A DNA stretch of 64,000 nucleotides. It comes from Porticoccaceae bacterium (GTDB lineage Bacteria > Pseudomonadota > Gammaproteobacteria > Pseudomonadales > Porticoccaceae). Shown here piece by piece: positions 1 to 9,644 of the stretch. A program made the translations under genes and the position numbers. The stretch spans positions 122,099 to 186,098 of the forward strand of contig JABJEX010000014.1 in assembly GCA_018663035.1 (NCBI GenBank), given 5' to 3'. The notes beneath the pieces were generated by a model, which made no database searches, was not told the origin of the DNA, and saw only the letters and a program-made list of their open reading frames with translations. Positions within the stretch are counted from its first letter, which is position 1; every line of letters begins with the position of its first letter.

Positions 1-1284
1 AGATCCCCGGCCATGACAGGTGGGGCATCCATCACAGAGTAACTGCTCTAAACTTTCGCTGGTGCGTTTTCGGGTTACTTGCACCAGCCCAAGCTCAGTC
101 ACGCCAGATAGCTTGGTTTTTGCCGGATCACGGTCCAACGCTTTTCCCAGCGTGCGCAGCACCTGACGGCGATGCTCAAGATTTTGCATATCAATAAAGT
201 CGACGATAATAATTCCACCTAGGTTGCGCATACGGATCTGTCGCGCTGTGGTGGCCGCCGCTTCTAGATTGGTTTTATAAATTGTTTCTTCAAGGTTGCG
301 GTGCCCCACAAAGGCCCCAGTATTAACATCTACAGTGGTCATAGCCTCGGTGGGATCAATCACTAGGTGCCCACCAGACTTGAGGGGTACAGATCGCTGC
401 AGCGCTTTAGCTATTTCATCTTCGATACCATGCAGGTAGAACAGCGGCCTCTCGCCCGGATAATGCTCTATCAATCGCGCGATCTCCGGGCTAAATTTAT
501 TGCCAAAGTGTACCAGCTCAGCAAGTATCTCCCTGGAATCAACCAGAATCTTCTCGACCTGGGTACAGGCCATGTCTCGCAGTACCCGCTTGTAGAGTGG
601 CAGCTCTTCATAGATGCAGCTAGGTACCGAGGCCTCTGCCTGACTCTGCTCGATGTGTCGCCAAAGCCGCTGCAAAAAACGCATGTCCGAGTGCAATTCG
701 GTAGCCGTCACAGCCTCAGCTGCTGTGCGTACAATATAGCCGCCGCTGCTGTCTTCTGGGTCTTGAGTTTCATCAATCACGGCTGCAATAACATCGCGCA
801 GGCGTTCGCGCTCCTGCTCGTCTTCAATGCGCTGGGACACACCTATATGGGTGCTCTTGTCCATATAAACCAGATAGCGCGCAGCCACCGAGAGCTGCGC
901 CGTTAACCTTGCACCCTTGCTGTTAATTGGATCTTTGATGACCTGAACCAGTATCTTTTGACCCTCGCGAAGCAGTGTTCTTATATCCGGGCTTTTGTTA
1001 TCCGAACTTTTGGTATCCAGAGCAGCTGCATCTTTATCCTGATTCTGACTTTTTGTATCCGCATGAAGGTCATCGACATGGAGAAAGGCGGTGCGCTCGA
1101 CGCCAATATCGACAAATGCCGCCTGCATACCAGGCAATACACGTACGACCTTACCAAGATAAATATTACCTACAAGGCCGCGCTTCTGATTGCGTTCGAT
1201 AGAAATTTCTTGCGGCACACCATTTTCTACCAAGGCTACGCGAGTTTCCATCGGCGTAATATTGATAAGAATTTCTCTGCTCAT
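1..1284 (-). CDS. rng: Ribonuclease G, C-terminus cut by window edge
   Basis: This is an endoribonuclease of the RNase E/G family that matures 16S rRNA 5' ends and decays some mRNAs. The ORF track misses it because its stop codon lies outside the window. Reading down from ATG at 1284 gives 428 codons without a stop. Visible are the N-terminal MSREILINITPMETRVAL, an S1 domain (about residues 35-128), the catalytic aspartate segments TVDVNTGAFVG and IIIVDFIDM, and the zinc-link motif CPTCHGRG at the edge. About 60 C-terminal residues are missing compared with E. coli RNase G. A Lys/Ser/Asp-rich linker sits in the S1 domain. It follows maf, the usual mreBCD-maf-rng order. Confidence 0.95.
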   Translation of the reverse strand, partial: MSREILINITPMETRVALVENGVPQEISIERNQKRGLVGNIYLGKVVRVLPGMQAAFVDIGVERTAFLHVDDLHADTKSQNQDKDAAALDTKSSDNKSPDIRTLLREGQKILVQVIKDPINSKGARLTAQLSVAARYLVYMDKSTHIGVSQRIEDEQERERLRDVIAAVIDETQDPEDSSGGYIVRTAAEAVTATELHSDMRFLQRLWRHIEQSQAEASVPSCIYEELPLYKRVLRDMACTQVEKILVDSREILAELVHFGNKFSPEIARLIEHYPGERPLFYLHGIEDEIAKALQRSVPLKSGGHLVIDPTEAMTTVDVNTGAFVGHRNLEETIYKTNLEAAATTARQIRMRNLGGIIIVDFIDMQNLEHRRQVLRTLGKALDRDPAKTKLSGVTELGLVQVTRKRTSESLEQLLCDGCPTCHGRGS

Positions 1285-1390
1285 AATGTTTTCCGCAAAA
1301 GATAAATAATGTAGCGACTACAGCATTGTAACCACTAAAATATAACGTCCTATAACCTAGTAGGGCGCAGCCAAAATCAATGGGATGCTA

Positions 1391-1984
1391 CTAGGGTGAT
1401 ACTGTTTGCCACAGGGGCACTGCAAAGTGCTTTAATAGTTGTTCGGTCTCCGCCAAAGGCAGCCCCACTACCCCACTATAACTGCCTTCGAGGTGTGTCA
1501 CAAAGAGTGCTGCCTTACCCTGAATGGCATAGGCGCCTGCCTTTCCGAGAGGCTCCTGAGTCTGCCAGTAGTTAAGACACTCCTGTTGAGAGATTGTGCG
1601 AAATGTCACTGCAGTTGTTGATAGCCTGACCTTAGTATCCACTCCTGTAGTCATGGCAACAGCGGAAAGTACTTGATGAGTTCTTCCCGAAAGTTGGTCG
1701 AGCATATACAGAGCATTATCTTTGCAGCTTGGCTTACCAAAAATCTGCTCTCCGCAAACAACTGCAGTATCAGCTCCCATAAAGGGCAAATCGCTAGCCT
1801 GCCGGCTGTAACCAGCTGTAGCTTTCTTGACCGCCATGCGAACAACATAGTCTGCTGGTGATTCACCCAACTGCTGACTTTCGTCTATATTGGCCGGAGC
1901 CACCACAAAACGCACACCGATTTGCCGCAGTAGCTCGGCACGGCGCGGGGAGGCAGAGGCAAGGATCATATTAGGTTGCGTCAA
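1391..1984 (-). CDS. maf: Maf-family nucleotide pyrophosphatase (YhdE type)
   Basis: Members of this family hydrolyse dTTP/UTP and modified nucleoside triphosphates to monophosphates in the cytoplasm. The 197-residue protein has the signature ASASPRRAELL near the N-terminus, GADTAV with the catalytic Asp around residue 70, the GKP motif, and AYAIQGKAA towards the C-terminus. The start is TTG at 1984, supported by a GGAG sequence five bases upstream. An ATG five codons inside is the alternative. It sits between mreD and rng, as in many gammaproteobacteria, and is probably cotranscribed with them. Confidence 0.93.
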   Translation of the reverse strand: MTQPNMILASASPRRAELLRQIGVRFVVAPANIDESQQLGESPADYVVRMAVKKATAGYSRQASDLPFMGADTAVVCGEQIFGKPSCKDNALYMLDQLSGRTHQVLSAVAMTTGVDTKVRLSTTAVTFRTISQQECLNYWQTQEPLGKAGAYAIQGKAALFVTHLEGSYSGVVGLPLAETEQLLKHFAVPLWQTVSP

Positions 1985-2015
1985 TATAACTCCAAGGGAA
2001 AATAGACAGGCGGGT

Positions 2016-2492
2016 TTAACGCTGACGCTGGCATATTCTGGCCACTAATTTATCTACAAACAACCAGACTATCGCCGAAGTCAGACCCAAAGCCGGTAGA
2101 TGGCCCAAATTCATAGATACATCCCAAATTGTATACAGAGCCGCCTCAAGTAACTCGGCCAACACCACCAGACCCACCACCATAAATGCGCGATGCAGCG
2201 GCGAAAAGTAGGCCAGCCAACGACTCAGGATGTAGGCAATGCCTCCACAGAGCGCAAAGACCAACATATAATGGCCGAGGTTGGTTCTAAACAGTGTATC
2301 AGCCAAAAGACCTACTGCCGCAGCAAAGCCGACTCCGAACCGGTTGGGCAAGTACAGAATCCAGGCCAACACCACCAGCATTAAAAAATTTGGTTTCCAG
2401 AGAATCCAGTCACCGGAGACCGGTATCAGTTGAAAAATAATCGCCAGCAGCAGCGAGGTGATTACTGGGCTGATATAACTGACTGGCTTCAA
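2016..2492 (-). CDS. mreD: Rod shape-determining protein MreD
   Basis: MreD is an inner-membrane component of the elongasome, which couples MreB filaments to lateral wall synthesis. The 158-residue protein is almost entirely hydrophobic, with about five membrane segments, and begins MKPVSYISPVITSLLLAI, which is typical of the family. Its ATG overlaps the mreC stop codon by four bases, so translation is probably coupled. Length is normal for the family. Assignment rests on hydropathy, position directly after mreC and N-terminal resemblance. Confidence 0.92.
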   Translation of the reverse strand: MKPVSYISPVITSLLLAIIFQLIPVSGDWILWKPNFLMLVVLAWILYLPNRFGVGFAAAVGLLADTLFRTNLGHYMLVFALCGGIAYILSRWLAYFSPLHRAFMVVGLVVLAELLEAALYTIWDVSMNLGHLPALGLTSAIVWLFVDKLVARICQRQR

Positions 2493-3337
2493 CGCCCTCT
2501 CCTGACCTGCCGATTGTCACCCGTATTAAATACCAACAGCAGGTGCCGGCTGCGGTCAAGCTGCGCGCTGGGGTCTACCTCAACATCGAGAAACAATGCG
2601 CCGGGCTGCTGGTCAATACTGATAACAGTCCCCACTGGATAGCCCACCGGAAAGCGACCGCCCAAACCGGAGCTGACTAGCTCATCGCCCTGTTTAATAT
2701 CAGCGGTAGGAGAAACAAACCTGAGACTCAAGCGATTGTAATCTGCAGTACCCTCAGCAATTGAGCGCACGCCATTGCGCAGAACCTGGACAGGCAGAGC
2801 ATGGCCGCTATCGGTAATCAATAGAGCGATACTGTGGTTTTCATAGACCGCAATGATCTGGCCCATTAATCCATCAGCGTCAAGGATAGGTTGACCTACA
2901 TAGACGCCATCGCTAGTGCCGCGATCTATGGTTACCTTGTGACTCTGGGGATTGGGCGAAACCCCGATCACCTCAGTCACCAACACGCTGTCCATCAATA
3001 ACTCGGTGGCATTAAGTAACTGTCTCAGACGCATATTTTCAGCGGTCAACTCAGCCATACGCTGGAGCTGTGCGCGGTGAATTAGTGTTTCTTGTTTAAG
3101 TCTTGCGTTGTCTCGCTCGAGGTCTTTGCGCGAGGCTCCATTGACTTCGCCCCACTCCTGAACACGCGCTGGAATATTGGTCAGCCAATAGACTGGACGC
3201 ACGGCATTATCAATAAAGTTGGTTACTGGCGACAGCCAGGTAGTTGCAGAATCCATAGCCATCAGACCAAATGCAACTAGCCCGATAATAAGGATTTTCC
3301 GCAGTGCAGAAGACGACCTGGAAAAAATTCTACTAAT
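2489..3337 (-). CDS. mreC: Rod shape-determining protein MreC, probable ATT start
   Basis: MreC is a bitopic periplasmic scaffold of the elongasome. The ORF track starts at an internal ATG (3262), which cuts into the membrane anchor. The reading frame extends 25 codons further, giving ISRIFSRSSSALRKILIIG before MAMDS and so restoring a basic N-terminus and a transmembrane helix. No ATG, GTG or TTG lies between 3262 and the in-frame TGA upstream. An ATT codon at 3337 lies seven bases after a strong AGGAG. I therefore place the start there (282 residues). A coiled coil (about residues 60-105) is followed by the beta-rich MreC domain. The gene overlaps mreD. Confidence 0.9.
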   Translation of the reverse strand: MSRIFSRSSSALRKILIIGLVAFGLMAMDSATTWLSPVTNFIDNAVRPVYWLTNIPARVQEWGEVNGASRKDLERDNARLKQETLIHRAQLQRMAELTAENMRLRQLLNATELLMDSVLVTEVIGVSPNPQSHKVTIDRGTSDGVYVGQPILDADGLMGQIIAVYENHSIALLITDSGHALPVQVLRNGVRSIAEGTADYNRLSLRFVSPTADIKQGDELVSSGLGGRFPVGYPVGTVISIDQQPGALFLDVEVDPSAQLDRSRHLLLVFNTGDNRQVRRGR

Positions 3338-3394
3338 GAACCTGCTCCTGAAAACTCACTAACCTACAAAAGTGTTAGCTTAGCCTGACTCAAC

Positions 3395-4432
<1,038 letters not shown>

Positions 4433-4752
4433 CTAATTTTATTCCTCAGTAGCGGCCAGTCGGAAATTAGCACAGGCGGCCCACAATTAAGCCTAAAAAT
4501 GTAACAGTGCAGAAAGCCCAGAGCAAGCGATGCACAGCTGTTTTTTTGTTATTGACAGAGATTCTAGCTGATCTTTAACAAAAGTGCTTATATCTCTGTT
4601 AATTCAAGAAAAAAACCATTAAAAATACCGACAAATAGGGATATTTCCAAAGCCACCCCCCTAACCTAATGGCCTCATTTGTTGTACCATTTGCCATGAG
4701 TTACACGACCTTAAATTTTCGCCCAATATTCTGCTAAACCACGGACAACATC
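4433..4752. promoter_or_regulatory. Divergent intergenic region mreB/gatC
   Basis: This 320-base AT-rich gap separates two divergent operons, so it must hold promoters for both. On the minus strand a TAGAAT hexamer (4561-4566) about 130 bases ahead of mreB resembles a -10 element, but I find no convincing -35 partner at 16-18 bases. On the plus strand TTGACA at 4552-4557 has no good -10 at the correct spacing. I see no convincing ORF or RNA gene here. Confidence 0.4.
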
Positions 4753-5040
4753 ATGAACATAGAGCGGTCTGAAATTGAAAAGCTAGCCACCCTAGCCCGC
4801 ATTGCGATTAACGATGAAACTATCAGCGAAGTCACTGCCCGTCTGAGTAGCGTTTTGGAGTTGGTTGACCAGTTAAGTGCTGCGGATACCAGCGCGATAG
4901 AGAATGTCGCTAACCCTCTGCAAGCCACCCAGCGCTTGAGAGAAGATGAGGTCGCCGAAATCAACCAGCGCGAAGCCCTTCAGGCTATAGCACCGGACAC
5001 CGAAGCAGGGCTGTTTTTAGTGCCCAAAGTCATTGAATAG
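4753..5040 (+). CDS. gatC: Asp/Glu-tRNA amidotransferase subunit C
   Basis: GatC is the small stabilising subunit of the GatCAB amidotransferase, which converts misacylated Glu-tRNA(Gln) and/or Asp-tRNA(Asn) to the correct aminoacyl-tRNA. The 95-residue protein starts MNIERSEIEKLATLARIAI and contains LRED near residue 70, both typical. It lies 22 bases ahead of gatA in a compact gatCAB order. Presence of the set suggests that Gln- or Asn-tRNA is made by the indirect route. Confidence 0.95.
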   Translation: MNIERSEIEKLATLARIAINDETISEVTARLSSVLELVDQLSAADTSAIENVANPLQATQRLREDEVAEINQREALQAIAPDTEAGLFLVPKVIE

Positions 5041-5062
5041 CCGCCACTGAGTAGAACAGCAG

Positions 5063-6517
5063 ATGCATAACCTAACTATCGCAGAGCTTGTAAAAGGGCT
5101 GCAGAGTAAAGAATTTTCCAGTGTTGAGCTCACTGAGCACTTTTTAGCCCGAATCGCCGAGTTCAACCCAGGCTACAACGCAGTTATCACTATCACTGCA
5201 GACCAGGCTTTAAAAGCCGCCGCCGCTGCAGACGCTAGACTAGCCGAAGGCAACGCGCCCGCTCTGTGCGGCGTGCCTCTTCTTCATAAAGATATTTTCT
5301 GTACCGAGGGTGTGCGCACCAGCTGCGGCTCTAGGATGCTTGATAACTTTATACCACCCTACAGTGCAACGGTCGTCGAGAACTTCGAAAAAGCGGGCGC
5401 AGTAATGCTTGGCAAGACCAATATGGATGAGTTTGCTATGGGCTCCTCCAATGAAACCAGCTTTTATGGCCCCGTAAAAAACCCTTGGGCAATTGACTCT
5501 GTACCCGGGGGCTCATCTGGCGGCTCTGCTGCTGCCGTAGCAGCGCGGCTGGCCCCAGCTGCCACAGCCACGGATACGGGCGGCTCGATTCGCCAGCCTG
5601 CTGCGCTCTGCGGTATCACTGGGTTAAAGCCAACCTATGGGCGAGTATCCCGCTGGGGCATGATTGCTTTTGCCTCGAGCTTAGACCAGGCAGGGCCCAT
5701 GGCCCGCACCGCCGAGGACTGTGCACTCTTGCTGGGCTGTATGGCCAGCGTTGACGATAAAGACTCCACATCTATCGATCATCCGGTAGCAGATTACACT
5801 GCCTCGCTAAACGACTCGATGCAAGGTTTGAAAATTGGCGTACCCAAAGAGTACTTCTCAGAGGGCCTGAACCCAGGCACCGAAAAAGCCGTGCGCCAGG
5901 CACTGGCCGATCTAGAAGCTCAGGGTGCTCAGCTAATTGATATTAGCCTGCCCAATTCAGGGCTGTCAGTGCCGGCGTACTATGTTATTGCGCCCGCTGA
6001 AGCCTCAGCCAACCTCTCGCGCTTTGATGGTGTTAGGTATGGCTACCGCTGTGAGGATCCCAAGGACCTCCAAGATCTGTACACCCGCACCAGAGCTGAG
6101 GGTTTTGGCGAAGAAGTTCAGCGCCGCATACTTATAGGCACTTATTGCCTCTCAGCCGGCTATTACGATGCCTACTATGGCAAAGCTCAGCAAGTGCGAC
6201 AGTTAATCCGTAAAGACTTTGCCGAGGCATTTAAGCAGGTGGATGTGATTTTAGGGCCTACCTGCCCATCACCTGCGTTCAAGTTTGGGGCTAAAGGTGA
6301 TGACCCTGTCGCTATGTATTTAGAAGATATCTATACCATTGCCACCAATCTGGCCGGCCTGCCCGGCATGTCAGTGCCCTGCGGTATGGTTGAGGGAAAA
6401 CCGGTCGGGCTTCAGATCATTGGTAACTATTTCGACGAAGCGTTAATGCTTAATGTTGCCCATCAGTATCAGCAGGTGACCGACTGGCACAGACAGGCAC
6501 CGGAGGGCATCGCATGA
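5063..6517 (+). CDS. gatA: Asp/Glu-tRNA amidotransferase subunit A
   Basis: GatA is the glutaminase subunit that releases ammonia for transamidation. The 484-residue protein has the amidase-signature elements: the catalytic lysine in LLHKDIF (about residue 76), the glycine/serine-rich [11 protein letters not shown] (about 150-160), and [12 protein letters not shown] with the nucleophilic Ser (about 175). Together these make the Lys-Ser-Ser triad. Its TGA overlaps the gatB ATG by four bases. Length is normal. Confidence 0.98.
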   Translation: MHNLTIAELVKGLQSKEFSSVELTEHFLARIAEFNPGYNAVITITADQALKAAAAADARLAEGNAPALCGVPLLHKDIFCTEGVRTSCGSRMLDNFIPPYSATVVENFEKAGAVMLGKTNMDEFAMGSSNETSFYGPVKNPWAIDSVPGGSSGGSAAAVAARLAPAATATDTGGSIRQPAALCGITGLKPTYGRVSRWGMIAFASSLDQAGPMARTAEDCALLLGCMASVDDKDSTSIDHPVADYTASLNDSMQGLKIGVPKEYFSEGLNPGTEKAVRQALADLEAQGAQLIDISLPNSGLSVPAYYVIAPAEASANLSRFDGVRYGYRCEDPKDLQDLYTRTRAEGFGEEVQRRILIGTYCLSAGYYDAYYGKAQQVRQLIRKDFAEAFKQVDVILGPTCPSPAFKFGAKGDDPVAMYLEDIYTIATNLAGLPGMSVPCGMVEGKPVGLQIIGNYFDEALMLNVAHQYQQVTDWHRQAPEGIA

Positions 6518-7971
6518 GTTGGGATACCGTCATCGGGCTAGAGGTGCATGTGCAGCTAGCCACCAAAACCAAAATATTTTCTGGTGCTAGCACCGCTTTC
6601 GGTGCAGAGCCTAATACTCAGGCCTGCGCTATAGATCTAGCTATGCCAGGCACTCTACCTGTGCTCAATAAACAAGCTGTGCATTACGCGGTAATGTTTG
6701 GGCTGGCCATAGATGCAGAGATTGGCAAAGAGTCGGCCTTTGAGCGCAAAAACTATTTCTACCCAGACCTGCCGAAAGGCTATCAGACCACACAGCTAGA
6801 AAAGCCAATTGTTGGTCGCGGCAATGTTGAGATTCAGCTCGCAGATGGCAGCACCAAGACTATTCGTATTCACCATGCTCACCTAGAAGAAGACGCCGGC
6901 AAATCTCTACATGAAGGCGATTTCCGCCACGGTGTCTCTGGTATCGATTTAAATCGTGCCGGTACACCATTGATCGAGATCGTCTCTGAACCTGATATGA
7001 GCAGTGCGGAAGAGGCGGTTGCCTTTGCTAAAAAATTGCACAGTATTGTGACCTCTATTGGCATCTGCGATGGTGAGATGTCTCAGGGCAGTATGCGCTT
7101 TGACGTCAACGTATCAGTTAAACCCAGAGGCAGTGATATTCTGGGCACCAGAACAGAAACTAAAAACCTCAACTCCTTTAAGTTTATGGAAGAGGCTATT
7201 GCCAGAGAGGTAGAGCGTCAGATTGATCTGATTGAAGATGGCGGCACAGTGGTACAAGAAACTCGCCTCTACAATGGTGAAACTAAAACTGCGCGCTCCA
7301 TGCGTAGTAAAGAAGAAGCCAACGACTATCGCTACTTTCCCTGTCCAGATCTCCTGCCGGTGGTGGTGAGCGATGAAACCATTGAAGAGTTGCGTCGTGC
7401 CATGCCGGAACTTCCAGATGCACGACAGACCCGTTTTGTAGAGCAGTATGCTCTTTCTGAATATGATGCCGGCGTGCTGGGCGCTGATGCCTCTATGGCA
7501 AGCTACTTCGAGACGGCTGCCGCGGCATCCAACAATCCAAAACTGGCGGCAAATTGGACGACCGGGGAGCTGGCAGCGCGACTGAATAACGAAGATCTCA
7601 GTATTGCCAAAAGCCCTGTTAGCGCCGAGCAGCTGGCCGGCCTTATAGTGCGCATTGCGGACAATAGTATAAGTGGGAAAATGGCCAAAGAAGTCTTCGA
7701 TGGAATCTGGTCCGGAGAGGGCAGCGCCGACGAGATTATTGAGAAACGCGGACTCAAACAGGTCTCCGACAGCGGTGCACTGGAACAGATGGTGGCAGAG
7801 GTGTTGACCGCCAATCCGGCCATGGTAGACGACTACATTAATAGCGACGAGGCCAAGCGTAAGAAAAAACTTGGCGGCTTTATGGGTCAGATCATGAAAG
7901 CCTCTAAAGGTCAGGCTAATCCACAGCAGGTCAACCAGATTCTCGCTAAAAAACTTAACGAACTACTGTGA
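6514..7971 (+). CDS. gatB: Asp/Glu-tRNA amidotransferase subunit B
   Basis: GatB is the kinase/transamidase subunit that activates the misacylated tRNA with ATP and accepts ammonia from GatA. The 485-residue protein starts [19 protein letters not shown], shows [13 protein letters not shown] and FDVNVSV motifs, and ends in the GatB/YqeY tail (residues about 330-485) with [21 protein letters not shown]. It overlaps gatA and is followed at once by the PA4642-family gene. Confidence 0.98.
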   Translation: MSWDTVIGLEVHVQLATKTKIFSGASTAFGAEPNTQACAIDLAMPGTLPVLNKQAVHYAVMFGLAIDAEIGKESAFERKNYFYPDLPKGYQTTQLEKPIVGRGNVEIQLADGSTKTIRIHHAHLEEDAGKSLHEGDFRHGVSGIDLNRAGTPLIEIVSEPDMSSAEEAVAFAKKLHSIVTSIGICDGEMSQGSMRFDVNVSVKPRGSDILGTRTETKNLNSFKFMEEAIAREVERQIDLIEDGGTVVQETRLYNGETKTARSMRSKEEANDYRYFPCPDLLPVVVSDETIEELRRAMPELPDARQTRFVEQYALSEYDAGVLGADASMASYFETAAAASNNPKLAANWTTGELAARLNNEDLSIAKSPVSAEQLAGLIVRIADNSISGKMAKEVFDGIWSGEGSADEIIEKRGLKQVSDSGALEQMVAEVLTANPAMVDDYINSDEAKRKKKLGGFMGQIMKASKGQANPQQVNQILAKKLNELL

Positions 7972-7985
7972 AATTAGGGAAGAGC

Positions 7986-8285
7986 ATGTCAGTCAAGAAA
8001 GACAAACAAAAAGTCCTCGGCGAAGTCTTCGACGATGAGCGAGTTAAAAGCTTTTTGGACTACCAGCCACCGGCTGGGGTAGAGCGAGATTTTCATCTAC
8101 TAGAAAAAGCCTATCGCGGTATGAATCTGGAAAACTTTGTTACCTTTTTAGGGTTTTTTACTCAGGCCGGGCACAATATAAACGCTGTCAATCCAGAGGG
8201 TATGTCTCTTATTCAGATAGTCAGCCAGCACGGTCATGGGGCAGACTATGTAGAGGCTCTCAAGGCTGCTGGAGCCAACAACTGA
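7986..8285 (+). CDS. PA4642-family protein of unknown function
   Basis: This 99-residue protein resembles the small PA4642 family of Pseudomonas and relatives, recognised from KDKQKVLGEVFDDERVKSFLD at the N-terminus and a single ankyrin-like stretch (FFTQAGHNINAVNPEGMSL, about residues 58-76). I chose ATG at 7986, which has GGGAAGAG just upstream, over the track's GTG at 7968 that overlaps gatB. Function is unknown. Position after gatB suggests cotranscription with gatCAB, but that does not establish a link to tRNA charging. Confidence 0.8.
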   Translation: MSVKKDKQKVLGEVFDDERVKSFLDYQPPAGVERDFHLLEKAYRGMNLENFVTFLGFFTQAGHNINAVNPEGMSLIQIVSQHGHGADYVEALKAAGANN

Positions 8286-8794
8286 GCGTCAGAACCTTAA
8301 AAACCACGCTGGGCTATCTACTGACCCTAGTCGATAAATACAGTCCAGCAAGGTTCACAGGCTCAGCGCTGCCAAGCGTATTTAATTATCTGCCCATCAA
8401 CCAACAGCTTGTCACCTCAGGCCAGCCCACCGAAAAGCAGTTTTCCAGCATCTCCGCTGCCGGATTTGAGGTGGTTATTAATCTGGCACCCCATAATGCC
8501 GAGAACGCCCTAGATAATGAGCCTGCCCTGATAAAAGCGCTGGGTATGCAATATATTCATATTCCGGTGAATTTTTTAAATCCGTCGGAATCAGACTTTA
8601 CGCTTTTTATTGCCGCCATGCAGTCCCATGAAAGCAAGCGTATCTGGCTCCACTGTGCCGCCAATATGCGCGCCTCAGCATTTTTGTTTCGCTATCGCCG
8701 CGACGTTCTTAAAGAAAACCAATTCACAGCCAAAATAGACTTAGAAAAAATTTGGCAGCCCCTAGGTGCCTGGAAAACCTTTATCGATAAGTAA
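8282..8794 (+). CDS. Tyrosine-phosphatase-like (DUF442-type) protein, start unresolved
   Basis: The frame encodes a small phosphatase-like protein. Its N-terminal part contains NYLPINQQLVTSGQPTEKQF, typical of the bacterial protein-tyrosine-phosphatase/beta-lactamase-hydrolase-like group, followed by the loop HCAANMRAS. The loop is CX4R rather than the classical CX5R, so catalysis is uncertain. The track begins at GTG 8471, after the conserved SGQPTEKQF block, which cannot be right. Upstream, back to about 8180, I find no in-frame ATG, GTG or TTG. CTG at 8282 overlaps the preceding stop (CTGA) and lies seven bases after GGAG, so it is my best candidate (170 residues). A decayed start is the alternative. 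Confidence 0.65.
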   Translation: MSVRTLKTTLGYLLTLVDKYSPARFTGSALPSVFNYLPINQQLVTSGQPTEKQFSSISAAGFEVVINLAPHNAENALDNEPALIKALGMQYIHIPVNFLNPSESDFTLFIAAMQSHESKRIWLHCAANMRASAFLFRYRRDVLKENQFTAKIDLEKIWQPLGAWKTFIDK

Positions 8795-8875
8795 TGACAG
8801 ACTGCTAGCTTAGCTGTTATAAAATATTTCTTGCTGTTTCCAACAAACTTCAAACTAACAAAAAAGGGGTATGTG

Positions 8876-9256
8876 ATGAAATTTTTAGACAATTTATTGG
8901 ATGGCCGTGAAGAGCAAGCTTATGCTGTATTAAGAATCGTAACAGGATTTTTATTTATCTGGCATGGCACTCAAAAACTTTTTAATTTTCCTAAGGAATT
9001 CACCTACGGCCTAAATCCACTGATGTACACAGCTGGCACCATCGAGTTAGTTGGCGGGTTACTGGTAATGATCGGCCTATTTACACGCCCAGCTGCCTTT
9101 ATCTGCAGTGGCACCATGGCTGTAGCCTATTGGATGGCACATGGTATGAATGGTTTTTTCCCGCTAGTAAATGGCGGTGTTGCAGCTACTCTCTACTGCT
9201 TTGCATTTCTTTATATTGCGGTTCGCGGTTCAGGAATCTGGAGCCTAGACAAGTAA
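8876..9256 (+). CDS. DoxX-family membrane protein
   Basis: This 126-residue, four-helix inner-membrane protein of the DoxX family starts at ATG 8876 behind an AGGGG ribosome-binding site. The upstream TTG used by the track lies in the leader. Typical motifs are GFLFIWHGTQKLF in the first helix, ELVGGLLVMIGLFTRPAAF in the second and third, and YWMAHGMNGFFPLVNGG between the third and fourth. Family members have been linked to thiosulfate or redox metabolism, but the substrate of this one cannot be told. A rho-independent terminator follows, so it is probably monocistronic. Confidence 0.85.
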   Translation: MKFLDNLLDGREEQAYAVLRIVTGFLFIWHGTQKLFNFPKEFTYGLNPLMYTAGTIELVGGLLVMIGLFTRPAAFICSGTMAVAYWMAHGMNGFFPLVNGGVAATLYCFAFLYIAVRGSGIWSLDK

Positions 9257-9304
9257 TAATAGGGTTAGGCAGACGCCATAACTCGCCTAGTAGACTGCGG
9301 TATC

Positions 9305-9343
9305 AAAACCCCTGGCCTGTAAAACAGCAGTCTCAGGGGTTTT
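9305..9343 (+). terminator. Rho-independent terminator after doxX
   Basis: A perfect ten-base inverted repeat, AAAACCCCTG and CAGGGGTTTT, encloses a 19-base loop and provides a T-run on the plus strand. It lies about 50 bases after the DoxX stop codon. Confidence 0.75.
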
Positions 9344-9456
9344 GCTTATTTAGGGCGGCGCTCTGGCTACTTAAACCTTTATAGATGCAAGTCAAAGAAC
9401 CTGAAGATCTGGACAGCTAAAGTGTCTCCCTTACTAATAAAGGAGATAAATAAGCC

Positions 9457-9558
9457 ATGGGAAAGCCTAACCGTCAGTTAATTATATTTGCGGCCGGGTT
9501 GCTCTCTATCCCTCTAATCCTCAGTTTTATAATCATTGTCATACTCTCTTTAGTCTAA
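9457..9558 (+). CDS. Putative 33-residue single-span membrane peptide
   Basis: This ORF is too short for the track. ATG at 9457 lies about 12 bases after AAAGGAG and opens 33 codons ending in TAA. The product has a short basic head (MGKPNRQ) followed by a continuous hydrophobic stretch of about 26 residues that would form one transmembrane helix. It is isolated between the doxX terminator and the dioxygenase gene. I do not recognise it. The ribosome-binding site and clean topology support a real gene, but conservation is untested. Confidence 0.5.
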   Translation: MGKPNRQLIIFAAGLLSIPLILSFIIIVILSLV

Positions 9559-9644
9559 GCCATGTACCCTCCGGTAAATGGAGATGACAGCTAGTCCGTA
9601 AAGTGCTCCAATAGAGGCCGAACAAATAATAATTAGAGGCCACC

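Noticed and set aside
367-906. Plus-strand ORF of 179 residues in the track
   Set aside because: It is antisense to rng, whose full frame is open on the minus strand. The protein shows no family features.
958-1305. Plus-strand ORF of 115 residues
   Set aside because: It is antisense to the 5' part of rng and extends over its start.
4552-4557. TTGACA as gatC -35 box
   Set aside because: No acceptable -10 lies 16-18 bases downstream, and it is nearly 200 bases from gatC.
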